Positions 1 to 8,283 of a stretch of DNA of 64,000 nt are shown piece after piece; the stretch's first letter is position 1; each line of letters opens with the position of its first letter. The translations under genes were made by a program, and so were the position numbers. This DNA is from Mesobacillus campisalis. Its GTDB lineage: Bacteria > Bacillota > Bacilli > Bacillales > Cytobacillaceae. The DNA is taken from positions 62,001-126,000 of the forward strand of contig NZ_LAYY01000003.1 in the NCBI RefSeq assembly GCF_000986785.1, given 5' to 3'. The notes beneath the pieces were generated by a model. It made no database searches and had not been told where the DNA came from. It saw only the letters and a program-made list of their open reading frames with translations.

Positions 1-245
1 CCAACGCCTCGCTTCGGAGTGACTTTGACATCAATCATTGCCGTCACCCCTTCATGACCCTCGATTTTAGACCAGTCGATCACCGAGGTATACCTGACAA
101 TCACCTTGAGCTGCTCCAGTTTTCTCAGGATTTCTTCTGTTTCTTCTATTGCAAGGCCAGACATGGCGGCAAGGTCCTCATTGGAGATTCGCGAATTCTT
201 TTCAACAATTTCTACAACTTCTAATTCCTTGGCAGTGAGCTGCAT
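1..245 (-). CDS. yugG: Lrp/AsnC-family transcriptional regulator (3' end cut by window)
   Basis: Only the N-terminal 81 or so residues are present; the gene runs off the left edge. The protein opens with a helix-turn-helix of the Lrp/AsnC type (MQLTAKELEVVEIVEKNSRI, then a second helix with SNEDLAAMSGL), followed by the linker leading into the start of the effector-binding domain. The ATG at 245 has a GAGGAGG ribosome binding site about 8 bases upstream. The regulator is divergent from the hydrolase gene and the neighbouring patB, the same arrangement I recall for yugG-yugF-patB in B. subtilis. Lrp-family proteins sense amino acids and often repress themselves; the inverted repeat at 269-290 is a possible operator. 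The ligand cannot be read from the sequence. Confidence 0.85.
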   Translation of the reverse strand, partial: MQLTAKELEVVEIVEKNSRISNEDLAAMSGLAIEETEEILRKLEQLKVIVRYTSVIDWSKIEGHEGVTAMIDVKVTPKRGV

Positions 246-268
246 AAAATCCTCCTCAGCTTTAAAAT

Positions 269-290
269 ACAATTATTATATCAAAATTGT
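269..290 (-). promoter_or_regulatory. Inverted repeat overlapping an extended -10 box upstream of the Lrp-type regulator
   Basis: ACAATT and AATTGT are separated by 10 bases, giving a 22-bp dyad. On the minus strand the spacer contains TGATATAAT, an extended -10 element (TATAAT at 275-280). The site is 25-45 bases upstream of the regulator's start codon. A promoter and autoregulatory operator is inferred; no good -35 box is seen. Confidence 0.4.
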
Positions 291-420
291 CTGAAAGAGC
301 GATAGCAGGAGATTATGGATATTTATCCTTTTTCCTGGTCCGATAGCAAGGATTACTGCAAGTGTAAATGAATGGAAATGGGGAAAAGTAAGGGATAGTT
401 CATAATCAGGAGTGGTCAAA

Positions 421-1269
421 ATGGAAGCAAACAGCTTTGCAGCAAGCAAGACCGTGGCAGGAATCGACATTTATTACGAATATTATCAACACCCTGCCTC
501 CAGGGATACGATTGTCCTTATCCATGGCTTTCTCTCCTCCCTCTTCAGCTTCAGGCATCTGGTACCGCTTTTAAAAGAGGACTACAGTGTGATAAGCGTC
601 GACCTGCCTCCGTTTGGCAAAAGCGGGAAGAGAACAAGCTATGAATATTCCTATAAAAATCTGGCCAGGACACTTACCGAGCTAATGGACGGCCTGAACA
701 TTTCTACATACACAGTGATTGGGCATTCAATGGGTGGCCAAATCGCGTTGAACATCCTCCGCCATTTTCCGGGCAAGGCCAGCAAAGCGGTACTCCTGTG
801 CAGTTCCGGGTACCTGAAACCTGCTGGACGGGCATTGATGCTAAGCAGCCGTTTGCCATTATTCCACCTTTATGTCAAATATCACCTCGGGCGTTCGGGA
901 GTGGAAAAAAACTTGAGGAATGTGGTCCATGACCATTCTTTGATTGATGATGAGATGAGGGAGGGGTATTTGGCACCCTTCATGGACAATGGGATTTTTA
1001 AGGGTTTGACAAGGATGATACGCGACAGGGAAGGAGACCTTCCACAGGAGGCACTTCGGCAGATCCAGACTCCTTGCCTTCTGATCTGGGGAGAACATGA
1101 CAAAGTCGTTCCATTAAGCGTCGGCAAACGCCTTGCGCGGGATCTTCCACAGGCAAACCTCATCGTCCTTGAAGATACAGGCCATCTCGTGCCTGAAGAA
1201 CGGCCCGAGGAAGTTGCCAGCCACATCCGGAAATTCATAGGAGAACCTCTTCAACAAACAAACAGATGA
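421..1269 (+). CDS. yugF: Alpha/beta hydrolase (YugF-like)
   Basis: This 282-residue protein is an alpha/beta-hydrolase-fold enzyme of unknown substrate. The oxyanion-hole region is HGF at about residue 35, the nucleophile elbow is GHSMGG with Ser at about 103, the acid is Asp at about 227 (GEHDKVVP), and the catalytic His is at about 255 (TGHLVPEE). I chose the ATG at 421 because AGGAG ends 8 bases upstream; a GTG at 412 lies in frame but overlaps that site. The protein has no signal peptide, so it should be cytoplasmic. It is followed after 130 bases by patB on the same strand, matching the yugF-patB neighbourhood of B. subtilis. Esterase, lipase or C-C hydrolase activity are all possible. 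Confidence 0.88.
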   Translation: MEANSFAASKTVAGIDIYYEYYQHPASRDTIVLIHGFLSSLFSFRHLVPLLKEDYSVISVDLPPFGKSGKRTSYEYSYKNLARTLTELMDGLNISTYTVIGHSMGGQIALNILRHFPGKASKAVLLCSSGYLKPAGRALMLSSRLPLFHLYVKYHLGRSGVEKNLRNVVHDHSLIDDEMREGYLAPFMDNGIFKGLTRMIRDREGDLPQEALRQIQTPCLLIWGEHDKVVPLSVGKRLARDLPQANLIVLEDTGHLVPEERPEEVASHIRKFIGEPLQQTNR

Positions 1270-1399
1270 CATTCATTCAGGATTTAAATAAGCCTCAAAT
1301 TCAGTCCTGGAATATCCATGACTGTATTTTTTCACTTTTTTGTTCATCTAATTTATCATGAAGATAGTGCAATTTATAATGACTTGGGATGGTGGAATA

Positions 1400-2569
1400 A
1401 TGGGAAGTTATGATTTCAATCAAAACATTGACAGGAAAAGTACGGCATCCGTTAAATGGGAGATGGTAAAGCAGGTTTTTGGCGAGGAAGATGTTCTTCC
1501 GATGTGGGTGGCAGATATGGATTTTCTCCCGCCCAGGGAGGTTGTAGAGGCCATAAAAAACCGTGTCGACCACGGTATTTATGGTTATACCTTTGTGCGC
1601 CAGGAGGCGGGCGAGGCTGTGGCCGGCTGGCAAAAGAAACGCCATGGCTGGGATATCGATCCCTCCTGGATTGTTTACAGCCCCGGCGTAGTGCCGACCA
1701 TCGCGCTCGCAATCCAGGCCTATACCGAACCGGGTGACAAGGTCATGCTGCAATCACCTGTTTATACGCCTTTCTTTGACATGGCAAAGGTTAATGGCAG
1801 GACGGTCGTCAACTCCCAGCTGAAGCTGATTGGTGACACCTATGAGATTGATTTCGAGGATTTTGAACAGCAGCTGAAGGATGGCGTAAAGCTTTTCCTT
1901 CTGTGCAATCCGCATAATCCGGGCGGCCGGGTGTGGCGGGAGGAAGAACTTATCAAAATCGGTGATTTGTGCCTGCAGTATGGATGCCTCATTCTGGCAG
2001 ATGAAATCCATTCTGACCTTGTCTTTAAGCCAAACAAGCATATCCCGATTGCCTCTATAAAAGAAGAGTACAAAAAAATTGTGCTGACCGGCATTGCGCC
2101 TAGCAAAACCTTCAATATAGCAGGCCTTCAGTCATCAGCCGTTGTCATTCCGGATAAGGAGCTTCGCCGGAAATTCACAGAGCAGCAAAAGATGCAGGGA
2201 TTTTTCTCCCTTAATGTATTTGGGATTACAGCAATGGAAGCGGCTTACCTTCATGGAGAACCCTGGCTTGAGGAGCTTCTTGTGTACCTGAAGGAAAATA
2301 CCGGCGAAGCTGTGTCCTTTATTAAAGCGGAGCTGCCGGATATTAAGCCTGTGGTTCCTGAGGCTACCTATCTTTTGTGGCTCGATTGCCGGCAAACCGG
2401 GTGGTCCGACGAGGAAATCAAAGAACGCCTCCTAAAAAAAGGCAAGCTGGGGCTCAACCTTGGCACTGGATACGGACCTGGGGGAGAAGGGTTTGTGAGA
2501 ATGAACCTCGCCTGTCCTCGCGAAATCTTAAGGGAAGGCTTAAATCGGCTGAAGATTTCATTCACTTAA
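1400..2569 (+). CDS. patB: PatB/MalY-type pyridoxal phosphate-dependent C-S lyase
   Basis: The product (389 residues from ATG 1400) is a fold-type I aminotransferase-like enzyme of the MalY/PatB class, which cleaves cystathionine or cysteine beta C-S bonds to give pyruvate, ammonia and a thiol. The PLP-binding lysine is in APSKTFNIAG at about residue 236, the Asp contacting the pyridine nitrogen is in LADEIHSD at about 201, and the typical ALPMWVADMDF-like N-terminal segment is present as VLPMWVADMDF. An in-frame ATG at 1358 would add 14 residues unlike the family, so the later start is preferred, although its ribosome site (GGTGG) is weak. It probably acts in the cytoplasm in sulfur amino acid metabolism. 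A strong bidirectional terminator follows directly. Confidence 0.9.
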   Translation: MGSYDFNQNIDRKSTASVKWEMVKQVFGEEDVLPMWVADMDFLPPREVVEAIKNRVDHGIYGYTFVRQEAGEAVAGWQKKRHGWDIDPSWIVYSPGVVPTIALAIQAYTEPGDKVMLQSPVYTPFFDMAKVNGRTVVNSQLKLIGDTYEIDFEDFEQQLKDGVKLFLLCNPHNPGGRVWREEELIKIGDLCLQYGCLILADEIHSDLVFKPNKHIPIASIKEEYKKIVLTGIAPSKTFNIAGLQSSAVVIPDKELRRKFTEQQKMQGFFSLNVFGITAMEAAYLHGEPWLEELLVYLKENTGEAVSFIKAELPDIKPVVPEATYLLWLDCRQTGWSDEEIKERLLKKGKLGLNLGTGYGPGGEGFVRMNLACPREILREGLNRLKISFT

Positions 2570-2570
2570 C

Positions 2571-2610
2571 GCAAAAACGAAGGTGCCTTAAACGGCACCT
2601 TCGTTTTTGC
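2571..2610. terminator. Bidirectional Rho-independent terminator after patB
   Basis: The arms GCAAAAACGAAGGTGCC and GGCACCTTCGTTTTTGC form a 17-bp stem with a 6-base loop and T-runs on both strands. It separates patB from the convergent small membrane protein gene. Confidence 0.9.
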
Positions 2611-2615
2611 ATTAT

Positions 2616-2816
2616 TTATTCCCGCTCCGCCATTTGGCGCTGTAGCGCTTTTTCATATTCCTTTGCTTTCTCCGCCTCCTTCTTGGAGTGGCGGATGACA
2701 AACTTCATTGTCAGCATGGCGAGTATGGTAAAAGCAATCAGCCACAACGCGGCAGGCAGGTATTCGGATTTATCTTCCGGAAAATATAGAAACAACGACA
2801 AAACGAACCAATTCAT
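2616..2816 (-). CDS. Small hypothetical membrane protein
   Basis: This 66-residue protein begins with a short hydrophobic stretch (WFVLSLFLYF) and has one clear membrane helix at about residues 22-40 (ALWLIAFTILAMLTMKFVI). It ends in a highly charged, helical tail rich in Lys and Glu (about residues 42-66), probably in the cytoplasm. The ATG at 2816 has AAAGGAAG 6 bases upstream. It lies between the patB terminator and the gene for the lipoprotein cyclophilin on the same strand. I do not recognise a family; the topology resembles small membrane-anchored adaptor peptides, but no function can be assigned. Confidence 0.7.
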   Translation of the reverse strand: MNWFVLSLFLYFPEDKSEYLPAALWLIAFTILAMLTMKFVIRHSKKEAEKAKEYEKALQRQMAERE

Positions 2817-2905
2817 ATAAACTTCCTTTCTTTATGACGTCAGTCCTTATTCTCCTTATTATACGCCCGGACAGCCCTCATTCCAAGCCACAACCCGCAG
2901 TGGCG

Positions 2906-3607
2906 CTATTCGATCACGGTGATCGATTCAATCACAACATCCTCTACAGGCTTGTCTCCTGCCCCCGTTTCCACTTCTGCAATTTCATCGATGACTTCCA
3001 TTCCTTCAATAACTTGGCCAAATACGGTATGGGCTGTATCCAGGTGAGGCGTTCCTCCATTTTCCTGATAGGCCTCGGCAATTTCATCGGGATAGCCCTG
3101 CAGTCCGCCATTCAGGGAGCTGCTCTGCACGATGAAAAACTGGCTGCCATTTGTATCCGGCCCCGCATTGGCCATCGACAAGGCTCCGCGAAGGTGGTAG
3201 AGATTTGGCGAAATTTCATTTTCAAATGGTTCACCGTATATGCTCTCTCCGCCCATTCCAGTTCCTTCAGGGTCTCCTCCCTGTATCATGAAGTCTTTGA
3301 TGACCCTATGGAAAATCAAGCCGTCGTAATAGCCGTTTTCACTGTGGGTGATAAAATTTTCAACAGCCTTTGGGGCATGTTCGGGGAACAGTTTAATCTT
3401 TACGGCACCATGCGAAGTTTTCATCTCTACAAGCCTTTCATTGTCAGCCACTTCCGGTGACAGCTGAGGGAAACCTCCAGAGACCTCCACTTTTTCTTCC
3501 GGATCGGCGCCCGTACCTGTCCCGGCTTCGTCCGTATTTTTTTCGCCGCTTGTCCCGCAGCCTGCCAGCAGAACCAGGGACAACACTAACAGCAATAGTT
3601 GTTTCAT
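2906..3607 (-). CDS. Extracytoplasmic cyclophilin-type peptidyl-prolyl isomerase lipoprotein
   Basis: The 233-residue product starts with a lipoprotein signal peptide (hydrophobic core then LLAGC, lipidated Cys17), so it should be anchored outside the membrane. After an acidic linker, a cyclophilin domain occupies about residues 50-232, with the family motifs [25 protein letters not shown] and HTVFGQV. It would catalyse cis-trans isomerisation of Xaa-Pro bonds during folding of secreted proteins. The ATG at 3607 is preferred over an in-frame TTG at 3622 because GGAGG lies 8 bases upstream of it and overlaps the TTG. It is transcribed away from kapB. Bacillus secreted-protein folding usually relies on the parvulin PrsA; a lipoprotein cyclophilin is an additional activity. 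Confidence 0.92.
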   Translation of the reverse strand: MKQLLLLVLSLVLLAGCGTSGEKNTDEAGTGTGADPEEKVEVSGGFPQLSPEVADNERLVEMKTSHGAVKIKLFPEHAPKAVENFITHSENGYYDGLIFHRVIKDFMIQGGDPEGTGMGGESIYGEPFENEISPNLYHLRGALSMANAGPDTNGSQFFIVQSSSLNGGLQGYPDEIAEAYQENGGTPHLDTAHTVFGQVIEGMEVIDEIAEVETGAGDKPVEDVVIESITVIE

Positions 3608-3736
3608 CCTGTCTTCCTCCAATGTTTTTGCGGAAGTCCTGAGGCTCCCGCTTTGTTTTTGGCATCCTATGCTCCATAATATAAACGAGGATGGCTATAA
3701 TATCCAGTTGTTTTTTACCTGAGAGGAGAGAGTAGC

Positions 3737-4117
3737 ATGAGTGAAATCAAGATAGGTGACCATGTAACAGCGATATACAAAACCGGAAAATATGCAGGCG
3801 AAGTCACCGATATCCGGCCTGAGCATTACCTTGTCCGCATCCTGGCTGTCTTAAAGCACCCTATGCAAGGAGACCTGCATAACCCCCGGGAAGCGGAAGT
3901 GAGCTTCTTCCATGAGCGCAGGGCGCTTGCCTTCCGCGAGCAGGCGAATATTCCCAGGAAAATGGTGAAACCTTTGGATGGCGGGATGCCAGATTACCAG
4001 GAATCGTTGAGGGAAGCTGTCACCCATTTTAAGGAGCCTCTCGAAAAGGATTCCTCTCCGTGGGCTATTGCCAGCCTAAAGTGCATCGAGAGCCTTGAGA
4101 AAGACTACTTCAAATAG
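3737..4117 (+). CDS. kapB: Kinase-associated protein B
   Basis: The 126-residue product matches KapB, a factor needed in B. subtilis for full activity of the sporulation sensor kinase KinB in the phosphorelay. It opens with a small beta-barrel-like segment (IGDHVTAIYKTGKYAGEVTD) and ends in a helical part. Although the name in databases is often 'kinase-associated lipoprotein B', no signal peptide or lipobox Cys is present here, so the protein reads as cytoplasmic. The ATG at 3737 has GAGAGGAG upstream. KapD lies convergently just downstream, as in B. subtilis, and the two share a bidirectional terminator. Confidence 0.85.
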   Translation: MSEIKIGDHVTAIYKTGKYAGEVTDIRPEHYLVRILAVLKHPMQGDLHNPREAEVSFFHERRALAFREQANIPRKMVKPLDGGMPDYQESLREAVTHFKEPLEKDSSPWAIASLKCIESLEKDYFK

Positions 4118-4151
4118 GAAGGACAGCTGACGCCCTGGGCCGAATCGCACC

Positions 4152-4190
4152 AAAAAAGCCAGATTGCTCAGGAGAGTGATCTGGCTTTTT
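4152..4190. terminator. Bidirectional terminator between kapB and kapD
   Basis: AAAAAAGCCAGAT and ATCTGGCTTTTT form a 12-13 bp stem with T-runs on both sides. The kapD stop codon (4189-4191) overlaps the right arm. Confidence 0.88.
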
Positions 4191-4809
4191 AGGCAAATTT
4201 ATTGAACAGCTTTGAAAAGTCGACTCTGTCTCCAATCGTTGTAGGCTGCGGCTTTTGCAAATATTGCTTATCTTTTTCAACCAGCTTGTAAATATGGTAG
4301 GTGGTCAGCGCATCGTCAAGTGCCCTATGATGCCTTCCTGTCCCTTCACGGCCATACTCCTGTACCGCCTTCCAGAGTCCCGTCTGGTTCTGGTCCCCAA
4401 AGAATCGCTTATACTCCATTGAGAGATCCACTTCACGGCCATTAAGCGGAAACTCGGCTCCCGCCTGCTGACAATTGTGGCGAAGAACCTTCATGTCCAT
4501 GTTTCCCCACGTAATGACTAAGCCTGGACGCTGACTTTCCAGTGCCTTTAATTTAAGAACCAGCTCGTGGAAAGAAATACCTCCATCCACCTGCTTTTGG
4601 GTGATATTCAAAAATGACCTGCATCTCTCGGTCAACACAGGGAAGCGTACTGGTACAACAAAGGAAGAAAACTGCTCAATGATTTGCCCTTTTTCCACCA
4701 GGACAATACCCGCTTCAATAATCTCCTGGTAGAACCCCCTCCTCTTGCTGTGGCGGTCAGGCATGGTAAATTCAAAGTCAATAAAGATTGCCCGTTCCTT
4801 TTCCCTCAT
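4189..4809 (-). CDS. kapD: KapD, DEDDh-type 3'-5' exonuclease-like sporulation factor
   Basis: The product (206 residues from ATG 4809) carries an RNase T/DnaQ-type exonuclease domain. Exo I is FIDFEFTMPD at about residues 9-18 (Asp11 and Glu13), Exo II is around WGNMD near residue 100, and Exo III contains HHRALDDAL with the catalytic His and Asp. In B. subtilis KapD inhibits the KinA pathway to sporulation; whether the nuclease activity matters is not settled by sequence. I placed the start at 4809 because the upstream in-frame TTG at 4854 has no ribosome site, and the resulting length agrees with the B. subtilis protein. kapB is the convergent neighbour. Confidence 0.87.
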   Translation of the reverse strand: MREKERAIFIDFEFTMPDRHSKRRGFYQEIIEAGIVLVEKGQIIEQFSSFVVPVRFPVLTERCRSFLNITQKQVDGGISFHELVLKLKALESQRPGLVITWGNMDMKVLRHNCQQAGAEFPLNGREVDLSMEYKRFFGDQNQTGLWKAVQEYGREGTGRHHRALDDALTTYHIYKLVEKDKQYLQKPQPTTIGDRVDFSKLFNKFA

Positions 4810-4986
4810 TCTCTCCCAACTTTCCTCAAAACTTTTGCCCAGCAGCACTTGCAATATATTTTTACTATTATATCACGAAATCGGGTTAGTTTTTTTACTT
4901 TTCTGCATTTTTTAAGTGGACACAAAAAAATTTTTCTACAAATTTTTTAAAGAATTATAGAACCTTTTACAGACTTGGACGTATAA

Positions 4987-5020
4987 CAAAAAGAGGCTGA
5001 ACTTGGTTCACCCTCTTTTT
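4987..5020. terminator. Terminator downstream of the small secreted-type protein gene
   Basis: AAAAAGAGG...CCTCTTTTT arms extended by TGAAC/GTTCA give a long stem with a very short loop. It lies 5 bases beyond the stop codon of the minus-strand gene at 5025-5234. Confidence 0.8.
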
Positions 5021-5024
5021 GGTG

Positions 5025-5234
5025 TTATTCGGGAGAAACAATTTTGACATACTCCCTTGGCGCAAAGACTCTCGGCCTTTTTTCTTCTGCTTCGACGGCA
5101 CCAGCCTGCTGGATTTGAAACGTTGGGTCGCCGTCAGCTGGTCCGGCTGTGCCGCTGTTTTGCCGATCAAGCACAAACGCACCTGCCAGCAGCATGAAAA
5201 AGATTGAAAGGCAAGCGGTGACTTTTTTAAACAT
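5025..5234 (-). CDS. Small hypothetical protein with N-terminal hydrophobic segment
   Basis: The 69-residue product has an N-terminal signal-like hydrophobic helix (ACLSIFFMLLAGAFVL at about residues 6-21) and a polar remainder with no recognisable domain. It may be secreted or anchored by its N-terminus; a signal peptidase site is not obvious. ATG 5234 has GGAGG 8 bases upstream, so this start is preferred over the in-frame GTG at 5249. A terminator follows immediately, which supports it as a real single gene. It is divergent from the mrp operon. No function can be given. Confidence 0.7.
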   Translation of the reverse strand: MFKKVTACLSIFFMLLAGAFVLDRQNSGTAGPADGDPTFQIQQAGAVEAEEKRPRVFAPREYVKIVSPE

Positions 5235-5458
5235 GGCACATCCCTCCACCTATAGGATGCCGTTTTGGCGTGCCTTTTATACTTCTTAGCGTCTGAGCAG
5301 TCGAGCATGCATGGCTTTTGGATTTTACGGTATAATGTGTTTGGAACGCCAGGTGAGGAATGATTCCTGCGCTGTTTGCCAAAGCCAGCTTTGGTTAAAA
5401 TAAACGGAGAGTCTTAAGCAGGACGAATTTACTATTGCATTTAAAGGAGGTTATGTAC

Positions 5459-7861
5459 TTGTCTTTGCTTCATCTTGCCATTATTTCTCCATTAATATTG
5501 GCACTATTCATTCCATTAGTACATAAGACAGTTTCAAAAATCCATACCGGCTGGTTTCTGCTGCCGCTTCCTGTTGCCCTGTTCGCCTATTTCCTGTCCT
5601 TTTTGGGAGACGCAATAGGCGGACAAGCCATTATGGAAACATTGGCATGGATTCCATCCCTGGGAATTGATTTCAGCGTGAGAGTAGACGGGCTGGGTCT
5701 CCTATTTGCCCTTCTGATTACTGGGATCGGTTCCCTCGTTGTCCTTTATTCCATTTACTACCTTTCTATGGAAAAGGAAAAGCTTAACCAGTTTTATGTA
5801 TATTTGCTTCTATTTATGGGAGCAATGCTCGGAGTGGTCCTCTCCGACAACTTTATCGTCCTGTATGCCTTTTGGGAATTGACAAGCTTCTCGTCTTTCC
5901 TGCTGATCGGCTATTGGAACCATCGTGAACGTTCGCGCTACGGAGCGCAAAAATCGATGCTGATTACCGTATTTGGCGGTTTAGCCATGCTCGGGGGAAT
6001 CATTCTCCTCTACCTGATGACTGGAACGTTCAGCATTTCGGCTACAGTCGCCATGGCTGGCGATATTGTCGGACACTCCCTGTTCATCCCTGCCTTGATT
6101 TGTATCCTGCTTGGCGCATTCACAAAATCGGCCCAGTTCCCATTCCATATCTGGCTGCCCGATGCGATGGAAGCACCGACTCCAGTCAGTGCTTACCTGC
6201 ATTCGGCTACGATGGTAAAAGCAGGAATATACCTGGTTGCAAGGCTGACTCCGGTCTTCGCTTTCGAAGGCCTGTGGATTTGGCTTGTTGGAGGCATCGG
6301 ACTGTTGACCTTGTTCTGGGGCTCCTTCTCGGCGGTCAAGCATACCGACCTGAAAGGAATCCTTGCCTACTCCACCATCAGTCAGCTTGGTTTAATTATG
6401 TCCTTGCTTGGTGTGGGAGCAGCGGCCCTCCATTTCCCGGAGATGGAAGATGGCTACTTTGCCGTTGCCGTCACGGCTGCGGTATTCCATTTAATCAATC
6501 ATGCAACGTTCAAGGGAAGTTTGTTCATGGTGGTCGGAATTGTCGACCATGAAACCGGTACGCGTGACATCCGCAGGCTCGGCGGTTTGATGACGGTTAT
6601 GCCTATCACGTTTACCCTGGCATTGATCGGTTCCTTTTCAATGGCCGGCCTACCGCCATTCAATGGATTCCTGAGCAAAGAGATGTTTTTTACCGGCATG
6701 CTCCGCGCCCAGGAAATCGGACTGTTCAATATGGAAAGCTTTGGTTTGCTCTTCCCTGTTGTTGCCTGGGTCGCAAGCGTATTTACGTTCCTGTACAGCA
6801 TGATTATCGTGTTCAAAACATTCACAGGGAAATTCCAGCCTGAAAAGCTAGAGGTAAAACCTCATGAAGCACCGATTGGGATGCTGATTTCTCCGGTGAT
6901 TCTTGTTTCTTTAGTTGTCATTATCGGGTTGTTTCCGAACCTCGTCGCACCGTTGATTGAATCTGTCATGGCTTCCATCCTTCCGCCGCTGCTTGCAGCT
7001 GGCCATGATTTCGATGTGCATATCTACCATTGGCACGGTCTTTCTCCGGAATTGTTCATGACAATCGGCGTCATCCTGGCGGGTATCCTGCTTTATAAAT
7101 TCATGCCAAAATGGGCAGGCATATACAACCGCATGCCGGAAAAATTCTCCCTGAATTCGTTTTATGACAAAGGGCTTGAGAACATCCAGCGAGGTGCCGC
7201 AAAAATTACTGACGCTTATATGACGGGGTCAATCCGCTCGTATCTGCTTTATATTTTCACCTTCTTCATCCTAAGCCTGGGGATCACCTTGTTCCTGAAG
7301 GATGCTTTTGTATTGGATATGTCCCATGTGGCCGAAATCCGCGCGTATGAGCTTGTGTTAGCCGTGATAACAGCTGTTGCGGCCATTTCCGTGCTGTTGG
7401 CCAAATCAAGACTTTCGGCGATCATTTTATTGGGAGCTGTCGGTTATTCGGTTTCCCTCTTTTATGTCGTTTTCAGGGCGCCTGATCTGGCCTTGACCCA
7501 GCTGGTGATAGAAACGGTATCAGTAGCGCTTTTCCTGCTGGCTTTTTATCATTTGCCAAAGCTGGGCAAAAATATAGAAGATACTCGTTTTAAAGCTGGC
7601 AATCTCATCATCTCAATTGGTGTTGGAGCAATTGTGACTCTGATTGCTCTGTCAGCGCACAGCAGCAAGATGTTTGATTCCATTTCCCAATACTATATTG
7701 AGAATACTTATAAAAAAGCAGCCGGGGAAAACATGGTCAACGTGACGCTGGTTGATTTCCGCGGATTTGATACACTGTTTGAAATCACCGTTCTGGGAAT
7801 CGCAGCTTTGGGAATCTACTCCCTAATTAAGCTGCGCATGACAAGGGGGAGAGAACAATGA
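5459..7861 (+). CDS. mrpA: Mrp Na+/H+ antiporter subunit A
   Basis: MrpA (800 residues) is the largest membrane subunit of the hetero-oligomeric Mrp cation/proton antiporter, related to proton-pumping subunits of respiratory complex I. The proton-channel domain fills about residues 1-500, with typical stretches such as AFTKSAQFPFHIWLPDAMEA and HSATMVKAGIY; the C-terminal third carries the MrpA-specific extension ending in a segment that resembles an MrpB-type domain. The TTG at 5459 is 8 bases after AAAGGAGG and gives MSLLHLAI, equivalent to the N-terminus of B. subtilis MrpA as I recall it; an ATG at 5453 lies too close to the ribosome site. The stop overlaps mrpB by ATGA, and all seven subunits follow in one operon. 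Confidence 0.95.
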   Translation: MSLLHLAIISPLILALFIPLVHKTVSKIHTGWFLLPLPVALFAYFLSFLGDAIGGQAIMETLAWIPSLGIDFSVRVDGLGLLFALLITGIGSLVVLYSIYYLSMEKEKLNQFYVYLLLFMGAMLGVVLSDNFIVLYAFWELTSFSSFLLIGYWNHRERSRYGAQKSMLITVFGGLAMLGGIILLYLMTGTFSISATVAMAGDIVGHSLFIPALICILLGAFTKSAQFPFHIWLPDAMEAPTPVSAYLHSATMVKAGIYLVARLTPVFAFEGLWIWLVGGIGLLTLFWGSFSAVKHTDLKGILAYSTISQLGLIMSLLGVGAAALHFPEMEDGYFAVAVTAAVFHLINHATFKGSLFMVVGIVDHETGTRDIRRLGGLMTVMPITFTLALIGSFSMAGLPPFNGFLSKEMFFTGMLRAQEIGLFNMESFGLLFPVVAWVASVFTFLYSMIIVFKTFTGKFQPEKLEVKPHEAPIGMLISPVILVSLVVIIGLFPNLVAPLIESVMASILPPLLAAGHDFDVHIYHWHGLSPELFMTIGVILAGILLYKFMPKWAGIYNRMPEKFSLNSFYDKGLENIQRGAAKITDAYMTGSIRSYLLYIFTFFILSLGITLFLKDAFVLDMSHVAEIRAYELVLAVITAVAAISVLLAKSRLSAIILLGAVGYSVSLFYVVFRAPDLALTQLVIETVSVALFLLAFYHLPKLGKNIEDTRFKAGNLIISIGVGAIVTLIALSAHSSKMFDSISQYYIENTYKKAAGENMVNVTLVDFRGFDTLFEITVLGIAALGIYSLIKLRMTRGREQ

Positions 7862-8283
7862 TGAAGACAAATAATCTCATTTTGCAGACCGCAACAAAGA
7901 TTTTGTTGTTTGTCATCGTTTTGTTTTCCATCTATATGTTTTTTGCCGGGCACTATGAGCCTGGCGGCGGGTTTATCGGAGGCCTGATGACTTCTGGGGC
8001 AATTGTTCTCCTGTTGATCGCCTACGATATCAAAACAGTATCAAAGGCCCTGCCGTTCGATTACAAAAAGGTCGTAGGTGTCGGCCTCCTGTTTGCCACA
8101 GGCACAGCGGCTGGAGGGCTTTTATTCGGAAAGCCGCTGCTTACTCACTGGTTCACCTATGTAGACCTTCCACTGCTGGGGAAAACTTCGCTGCATACAG
8201 CAGTCTTGTTCGACATTGGTGTGTACCTCGTCGTCATCGGAACCACGATGACCATTATTCAAACGATTGGAGAGAGCGAATAA
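7858..8283 (+). CDS. mrpB: Mrp Na+/H+ antiporter subunit B
   Basis: This 141-residue integral membrane protein has four hydrophobic segments and the conserved MrpB stretch HYEPGGGFIGGL near residue 35-47. It is a structural subunit of the Mrp complex in the cytoplasmic membrane. Its start overlaps the mrpA stop (ATGA), and its stop overlaps the mrpC start (TAATG), so translation is probably coupled. Its preceding ribosome site is GGGGAGAGA. The length agrees with the family. Confidence 0.95.
   Translation: MMKTNNLILQTATKILLFVIVLFSIYMFFAGHYEPGGGFIGGLMTSGAIVLLLIAYDIKTVSKALPFDYKKVVGVGLLFATGTAAGGLLFGKPLLTHWFTYVDLPLLGKTSLHTAVLFDIGVYLVVIGTTMTIIQTIGESE

Noticed and set aside
2834-3460. 208-codon plus-strand frame opposite the cyclophilin gene
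   Set aside because: It is antisense to a well supported cyclophilin with signal peptide and family motifs, and its protein has no family resemblance.
5300-5400. Strong SigA promoter for mrp at TATAAT 5331-5336
   Set aside because: The -10 box is perfect but no acceptable -35 lies 16-18 bases upstream and there is no TG extension, so it was left out as a feature.
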